From: Ascaphus truei
Taxonomy: Eukaryota > Chordata > Amphibia > Anura > Ascaphidae
Direction: 5' to 3'
NCBI GenBank assembly: GCA_036426205.1
Contig: CM071568.1
Coordinates: 46,764,483 to 46,828,482 of the forward strand
DNA length: 64,000 nt
Shown: one piece after another, positions 58,529 to 64,000 of the stretch
Layout: each line of letters begins with the position of its first letter
Position numbering within the stretch: the stretch's first letter is position 1
Made by a program: the position numbers and the translations under genes
The notes under the pieces: model-generated
Told to the model about the DNA's origin: nothing
Database searches by the model: none
What the model saw: the letters and a program-made list of their open reading frames with translations, nothing else

Positions 58529-58530
<2 letters not shown>

Positions 58531-59235
58531 GTACAATATATAATCATTTCTGTTGGTGAAAAAAATAACTTTAGTAGATGTGTATTTGTGCTGGAGTACA
58601 TGTAGACTTGTTGTAGGTTGTGATACATTTTAATGGAGCACCATGAGAGGTTTTCATGGGTGACATAAAATCCTTATTTCTCTTCAACTCTACTGGTAAG
58701 TTGAAGAAATTCATTTTCATTAATAGAGCAAAAGTACCTCCTATAAAGCATATCATATAACTTATTTAGTTGCATCAATAAATCAACTGCTATTTAAGTG
58801 CTTGATGCACGTTGTTCATGCCTGCAGTAGGAACCGTGTAATGGCAATTGCAGATGTAGCAGACTTCATTGCTCCTACTAATAACACAACATATCCTGTT
58901 ATAACGCAAATGAAAAATGTACAAGGGTCCGTAACCCATAGCTATATCAACACGATGTAGCGTTGTATGTAATTCATTATACTGTACTTCTTGATTAGCC
59001 CATGTTCTTGGAATCTTTTTTTCTTTTCTTCTTCCTTTGTTAAATATATTCCATTGTGTGTCACACAGCCCTCTGACTCACTCTTAAAGAATAATTTCTA
59101 TGTATGGTTGTGTGTTTTTCATATTTATTTATTTATTTATTTTGTCTTTGCAGAGGTCTTTTATGGGCCAGATTTGCATGCTTACATATTACATTTTAAA
59201 GCTGAAATAACTGAAGTTTGCAATGTTTTTTATAG
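58529..59235. other. 3' end of the long VPS13B intron
   Basis: AT-rich sequence leading to the acceptor TTTTTTATAG. A (TTTA)n run is at about 59125-59142. No other exon is seen. Confidence 0.55.
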
Positions 59236-59432
59236 GTCCCTTGTAGCCTCGAGTACTGGGATGAGCTCCAGCGGTCATTCGTTGGCTTTCGAGAATTCAG
59301 TCTTTCTGAGAGCAAGGCATGTGAACTCCAGCTGCCCAGTATCAACGTGGTGAATGACCAAAAGGAGCTCGTAACCTCGGACCTATGGAGAATCGTCTTG
59401 AACAGTAATACTGGTGGAACCGATGACCAAAG
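59236..59432 (+). CDS. VPS13B: VPS13B internal coding exon (fourth in window)
   Basis: The acceptor is TTTTTTATAG and the exon starts in phase 0 with VPCSLEYWDELQRSFVGFRE, continuing through LQLPSINVVNDQKELV and SDLWRIVLNSNTGGTDDQ. It has 65 whole codons plus AG, so the next exon must begin by completing an AGN codon (Ser or Arg). The donor is AAAG|GTAATC, weaker than consensus. DVLQ from the previous exon joined to VPCSLEYWDELQ reproduces the continuous VPS13B sequence I know from vertebrates, which is strong evidence that the 26.9-kb gap is a single intron. I do not see the following exon in 59433-64000. Reading frame is intact. An overlapping + strand open frame starting at 58991 reads the exon in a different frame and is not coding. 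Confidence 0.95.
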
Positions 59433-61048
59433 GTAATCAGAGTTATTAGACAATCAGATTACACTTTAATTACATCCCGGTTTGCTGTTTTTCACTGTAG
59501 TTGGCATTTGAATGGTTTACTTTAGCAGTACTATAAACTGCACCTCCCACACAACCTTGTAAAGGGAGGTCTGCTGAGCTTGTGTCTGGTGCTATTTTGT
59601 TCACAGATAATCCTTTGCTCCGCTCGGTTTGTGTGAACGTTTTGCCAGCCCTCCTCTTGATTTCTTGCCCCTTACAAGCTGGTAATCACTGATGTTTGCA
59701 TATCTCAGCTGACGTTCTAGGTGTCAAGGAGCAATGGATTCTGTATGTGGGAAGCCATGTTCAATTCAACAACTTGCAATCATTTTGAATAGACAAATAT
59801 ATCAAAGCCCGGTGGATAAAGGGGTAAACTCTCAGATTTGAAAACATGGAAGACTCTAACTATGGATGTAATAAAAAAATGCTGTTTAGCACAGCATTAG
59901 TGGTTTAACCATGTAGTGTCTTTATTTTTGTTGGCTTTCTTTCAAAAATGTAAGTGGCCGAGATTCACTGTGACATCTGTTTTCTTCTCTATGTATAAGA
60001 AGCATAAACACTTTGGAACATGCCCAGTTACTATTTCGATGTAAGCCAAGCCATGGACCGTCGCAGCATCATACAGAGTCACGTATTACGGTTTACTACA
60101 CATGCTTAACCATTGAATCATGTGTAATATGTACTCATGTAGAGGTATGTCGAAATACCCTCATGACCAGTGGCCCAGGCCGCTGCTGTGGACATGGAAC
60201 TCAAAAATGTCCTGATCATCTTTCACTAAAACGGTGGGGGAGTCTCAGCTGATGCATAAAAAGGGCCATTCGGTAATAGAGAGACTACGTAAGTAGTAAA
60301 CAAGAAAAACAAATTACAGTTGGAAGCTATTTTGTGGACACATTGTTCCAAAAGCAGATATCAGTTGGACGCCCTCCTCCAGTTTCTAAGCCCTCTGTGG
60401 GGATGGAAGGAATTTACCAAGGATTACATTTGTGCTGGGGTTTGGAATAGACAGTGAAATGCGTCCCGCTGCTGCCCATCCGCCGAGTATCTGAAAAAGA
60501 AGGGTTCAAATCTCTATTCCGCTTTGGCTTCCAGTGCACGGCTACACTTTGTTTGCTTGAAGGGCGAAAGTAGTCACGGATATCAAGAGGGGAAATAGGA
60601 AAATAGGAAAAATGGATCAAAGAATCAATAACAGAATTAAACATCTGCTTTTCATTAATTGTGTCGAGTTGGGCATGATTCCTTGATGCTAATTGTAAAA
60701 GAATGCATTTTCATCACTGAGAAGTTAAGTGCTTTAGACAGGGTTAATTCCTCTGAATTTGGGACCACCACAAAATTACCTTTGTGGTCAACTTGGCATG
60801 TGAAGACTGTGGGAATGATACATGTAGCTAGTAAGAAGTCAGTGCACTTTTTTTTGTCAAACCAGTTGACATTATAATCCCAGCTATTGTTTAGCATTGA
60901 AATGAGATTTAATATGAATGTTGCATATTTTTCTAGGCTGAACTTTGATCAATATTTCCACATTTACAGTAGAGAAGGGTAATGATTAGAGTCGCCACAA
61001 ATCTAGTTGAGGATCTTAAAAGCATGTTACATTTAAATAATAGTCCAC
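59433..61048. other. Next VPS13B intron, no gene seen
   Basis: No exon recognised. The open frames at 60013-60252 and 60414-60644 have no family resemblance I can name. Confidence 0.5.
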
Positions 61049-61809
61049 ATATATATATCCAATGCCTATTATCGACTATGGGGACATAGTATACGGCTCG
61101 GTAACCCAAACCCACCTTAGCAAACTTGATACCCTCTACAATTCAATATGCCGTTTTGTTCTCCAATGCAACTACAACACACATCACTGCAAAATGTTCA
61201 AAGAACTAGATTGGCCATCACTTGAGTCTAGGCGCAAAGTTCATCTTTCCTGTCTTGCCTTCAAATACTTTCTGGTCAAGCTACCCGTCTATCTGAACGA
61301 GCTCCTCGCCCCTACCACATGCAGAACGTATCATCTGAGATCTGACTCCAAAAGACTGTTCATGGTCCGAAGATTCAGCAAAGTATCCGGCCGCTCCTCC
61401 TCTTACCGTGCACCCCACAACGGGAACAACCTACCGGAGACTCTCACAGCCGCCACCAGTCTAAGTTCTTTCAAAACTAAAGCTGTCTCACATTTTAATC
61501 TGGTCTGTAACTGTTACATACGCCCATAATATATATGATCTCTAGCTGTGCATGCTATGTATTTATATATAATGCAGCATTTCCCAAATGGGGTTCTGTG
61601 GAGCCGTCCCAGGGGTTCTGCCTACGGACGGGCCGCCCGCACTCACTGTGCCAGATTTCCCCTTCAACCTTTCCCGATGCCTGCTGTCATGGCTCTCCCC
61701 CTCAACCCCACACGAGCCCGCTCTCAGTTCAGGACTGCAGGAGCACGCTCTAGCAGTGCGGCACTTCCGGTGCCTGCTAAAGCGCATGTGTGTGCAGCCC
61801 TGACTGCCT

Positions 61810-62560
61810 CCTGCCCTGCCGCCGCCTTCGCCCCGCTGCTGCCGCCTCCTTCGCTCTGCTGCCGCCGCCTCCTTCGCCCTGCTGCCGCTGTCTCCTTCGC
61901 TCTGCTGCCGCCGCCTCCTTCGCCCTGCTGCCGCCGTCTCCTTCGCCCTGCTGCCGCCGTCTCCTTCGCCCGCTTCCGCCACCTCCTTCGCCCGCTCCCG
62001 CTGCCTCCTTCGCCCTGCTGCCGCCGCCTCCACCCCGTTGCCGCCGCCTCCTTCGCCCCCCTCCCACCGCCTCCTTCGCCCCGCTTCCGCCGCCTCCTTC
62101 GCGCCACTACGTCTTTCGCCCTGCTCCCGCCGCCTCCTTCGCCGCGCTCCCGTCGCCTCCTTCGCCCCGCTACTGCCGCCTCCTACGCCCCGCTACCGCC
62201 ACCTCCGATGCCCCGCTCCCGCCCCCTCCTTTGCCCCGCTACCGCCGCCTCCTATGCCCCGCTCCCGCTGCCTCCTTCGCCCCGCTCCCGCCGCCTCCTT
62301 CGCCCCCCTGCTGTTGGTTTCTTCACCCCCTTCGCCACGCTGCCGCCTCCTTTGCCCCCCCCCCCCCCCCCCCCCCGCTCCTTCTCCCCCTGCCCCCCCC
62401 TGCCGCCCCCTTTTTGCCCCCCACCGCCGCTTCCTTCGCCCCCCTGCAGCTTCCTTTGCCCCCCCGATGCCACTTCCTTTGCCCTCCCTGCCGTCGCTTC
62501 CTTCGCCCCCCTGCCGCCGCGTCCTTTGCCCCCCTGCCGCCGCCACCAACGCTGCTTCCT
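61810..62560 (+). repeat. GC-rich minisatellite, 23-bp unit
   Basis: Typical unit CTGCTGCCGCCGCCTCC then TTCGCC, about 30 units with many variants (CCGCTCCCGCC, CCGCTACCGCC) and a poly-C stretch near 62356-62377. The array is more regular on the left than the right. Confidence 0.9.
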
Positions 62561-62625
62561 TCGCCGGCAACCGCAGGGCAGGATACCAGCCTCTACTCCC
62601 GGCTGAGGGGTGCTGGGGGAGATAT

Positions 62626-62715
62626 GTATTGGGCCAGTGGGGGTCGTTTAAAAATGTATTGGGGCAGTGGGGGTCGTTTAAAAATGTATTGGGGCAGCGG
62701 GGGTCTTTTAAAAAA
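62626..62715 (+). repeat. Three 30-bp tandem repeats in hAT
   Basis: GTATTGGGGCAGTGGGGGTC plus GTTTAAAAAT three times, at 62626, 62656 and 62686, with one or two changes per copy. On the minus strand this gives a PPLPQYIFKR repeat. Confidence 0.95.
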
Positions 62716-63042
62716 CCCTGCTGTTCCGTGCGGTAAAATGAAGTGTTCTGCAAAATAATGAAAAAATTTCACCTGTGGCACTTTTTTTTTATTTTTTTTT
62801 TTTCATGTACTACGCTAAAAATATTTTAGGGGTTCCATTCTGTTGCACAAAATATTAAAGGGTTCCACGACTAAATTTAATTGTGAAAAACTGATATAAT
62901 GTATACCCTGCTCACTTATGTAACTATATATTTGTAACCATGTATTGTTTGTCATTATAACTCTATGCCCAGGACATACTTGAAAACGAGAGGTAACTCT
63001 CAATGTACTACTTCCTGGTAAAACATTTTATAAATAAAAAAA

Positions 63043-64000
63043 ATGCCTTCTGTGGGACCACAGTAAAGGAGTTATATTATACCTGATTGTGAGTGTGCTA
63101 TTGGGGTATACCCTAAAGCTGAGGTGGGCAACCCTGTTGCCAATCGCCACAAATGACAAATTGGCCATGAAAGTGTGGCGAATTTGAGTTTGCCAGCGTG
63201 TCCGGATTAAAATTTATATATGCGGGAAGCGCGGCGGTGGCAGCGAGTGTGGCGGCGGCGGCCGATGGAAGCGCTGGTGTTGAGGGGGCGGGCGCGGACG
63301 GTGGCCGGGAGCAGTGAGGAGGCGAGTGCTGAGTAGAGGAGAGTATGACCAATCAGAGAACGGCGGGGGTGCTGCACCATAGAGATTTAGAAAACACACA
63401 GCCACCCCAGGCTCCCTATGAGCGGAGGCCCAAGCTTTCTGTACGCCTAACAGGTAGCACCAGTACCGTAATAGCTGCTGTTTCCCATAGGAATAGGGGA
63501 AAGGGTGTTACATATAATATACAGATTAAGCTAAATACAGGAAATACATCTTATATTGTGTATAAATATAGATCAACATTTTTGTTGTACTCTATATTCC
63601 ACGGGTGCTGTGAACCAAATGGCTCATAACAATCTCAAAAGACTTTCGTATTGTTTGTCTAAATACATGTCTTGAAAACCACCATGAGCTTTTAACTGAT
63701 GGTAAAATTCATACTTCTAGCAAAAAATGTATCATAAGCCTTAACACCCTTTAATGCAGGATGTAGAAGCAATACAATGCCTACAGTGCATGTGTGATTT
63801 ATGTATTACACTGAAATACCATATGTTGGGTATAGCCTGACTTCCACATTCAGTAAGGAGATACATACAGCAAATATAGTGACTTAAGTGATATTAAGAA
63901 CATAATGGCTGTTCCCTGTAACTACAGCAGTTGACCTGTTCAAAACAGTTTTTTGCAGTTGAATGTTCGGCATATATTACTATCCCAGGGCGTACTTTAA
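63043..64000. other. Intronic sequence, GC-rich transposon-like patch
   Basis: 63119-63420 begins CTGAGGTGGGCAACCCTG and has a GCGGCGGCGGC-rich core, resembling a hAT MITE start, but I found no matching end or duplication. The remainder is AT-rich with no exon. Confidence 0.4.

Larger units (their letters stand above)
61575..62893. mobile_element. Non-autonomous hAT element with internal minisatellite
   Basis: Starts CAGCATTTCCCAAATGGGG and ends AATTGTGAAAAACTG, so ends CAGCATTTCCCAA and CAGTTTTTCACAA are imperfect inverted repeats of hAT type. Identical ATATAATG lies at 61567-61574 and 62894-62901. The uninterrupted LINE copy has a single ATATAATG at 40874-40881, which is an empty site. Most of the interior is GC-rich tandem repeat. 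No transposase is encoded; Pro-rich frames of 230-350 codons on + and Arg/Gly/Ala-rich frames on - are translations of the repeat. Confidence 0.92.
61050..63042 (+). pseudogene. L2-like LINE (YGDD family) C-terminus, split by hAT
   Basis: The frame 61062-61529 reads MPIIDYGDIVYGSVTQTHLS, then ICRFVLQCNYNTHHC, SRRKVHLSCLAFKYF and NNLPETLTAATSLSSF to a stop, closely matching the last 155 residues of the copy at 39817-41014. Truncation removed the RT core. Its 3' tail stops at 61574 and resumes at 62902 (TATACCCTGCTCACTTATG), ending TTTTATAAATAAAAAAA; the gap is a hAT insertion. Confidence 0.9.

Noticed and set aside
32311..59235. Intronic microRNAs corresponding to human MIR599/MIR875, which lie within VPS13B
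   Set aside because: I looked by eye for the mature sequences on both strands and saw no convincing match; a sequence search is needed to be sure.
61548..62758. Pro-rich + strand frames of 230-350 codons and Arg/Gly-rich minus-strand frames
   Set aside because: They are all translations of the 23-bp GC-rich tandem array inside a hAT element and stay open in several frames at once.
63119..63420. A possible further hAT MITE starting CTGAGGTGGGCAAC
   Set aside because: No matching right end or 8-bp duplication could be found.
1..64000. CRISPR arrays, bacterial operons, prophage or other prokaryotic systems
   Set aside because: Spliced exons, LINEs, SINEs and microsatellites show vertebrate nuclear DNA; the regular arrays present are minisatellites without unique spacers.

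Overview
The window is vertebrate nuclear DNA, most likely amphibian (probably a frog). The reasons are its content: CR1- and L2-type LINEs, several non-autonomous hAT families, TTAA-flanked MITEs, tRNA-derived SINEs and long microsatellites, with almost no protein-coding sequence. The species call is inference from repeat types. There are no bacterial-type operons, CRISPR arrays or viral genomes.

The only host gene I can support is part of VPS13B (COH1), on the + strand. VPS13B is a very large bridge-like lipid-transfer protein of the Golgi; its loss causes Cohen syndrome in humans. Four consecutive coding exons lie at 29447-29649, 30879-31089, 32126-32310 and 59236-59432. Their splice sites and reading phases agree across all three introns (1,229, 1,036 and 26,925 bp). 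Together they encode about 265 residues from the interior of the protein. The first exon needs a phase-1 upstream exon and the last ends in phase 2, so the gene should extend past both edges of the window. All other sequence is then intronic.

Layout. 1-5.5 kb: TTAA MITEs, a three-layer nest of insertions, a hAT composite carrying a Tigger-like MITE, a SINE and a palindromic hAT MITE. 5.5-21 kb: hAT MITEs, L2 fragments, a solo LTR with a perfect target duplication, a 39-bp minisatellite and a SINE. 21.9-26.7 kb: a non-autonomous LTR element and a second LTR. 27-33 kb: three VPS13B exons, a 29-bp minisatellite and two hAT MITEs, one of them just upstream of a splice acceptor. 34-43 kb: L2 fragments and a 4-kb CR1 LINE split by an L2-like LINE. 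43-59 kb: LTR fragments, SINEs, hairpins, a large foldback element and microsatellites. 59-64 kb: the fourth exon, then a LINE 3' end split by a hAT element that carries a GC-rich 23-bp minisatellite.

Many longer open frames here are translations of minisatellites or LINE remnants, not genes. I worked by eye, so repeat-family names are superfamily-level calls and most repeat edges are good to a few tens of bases, except where a target-site duplication is given.
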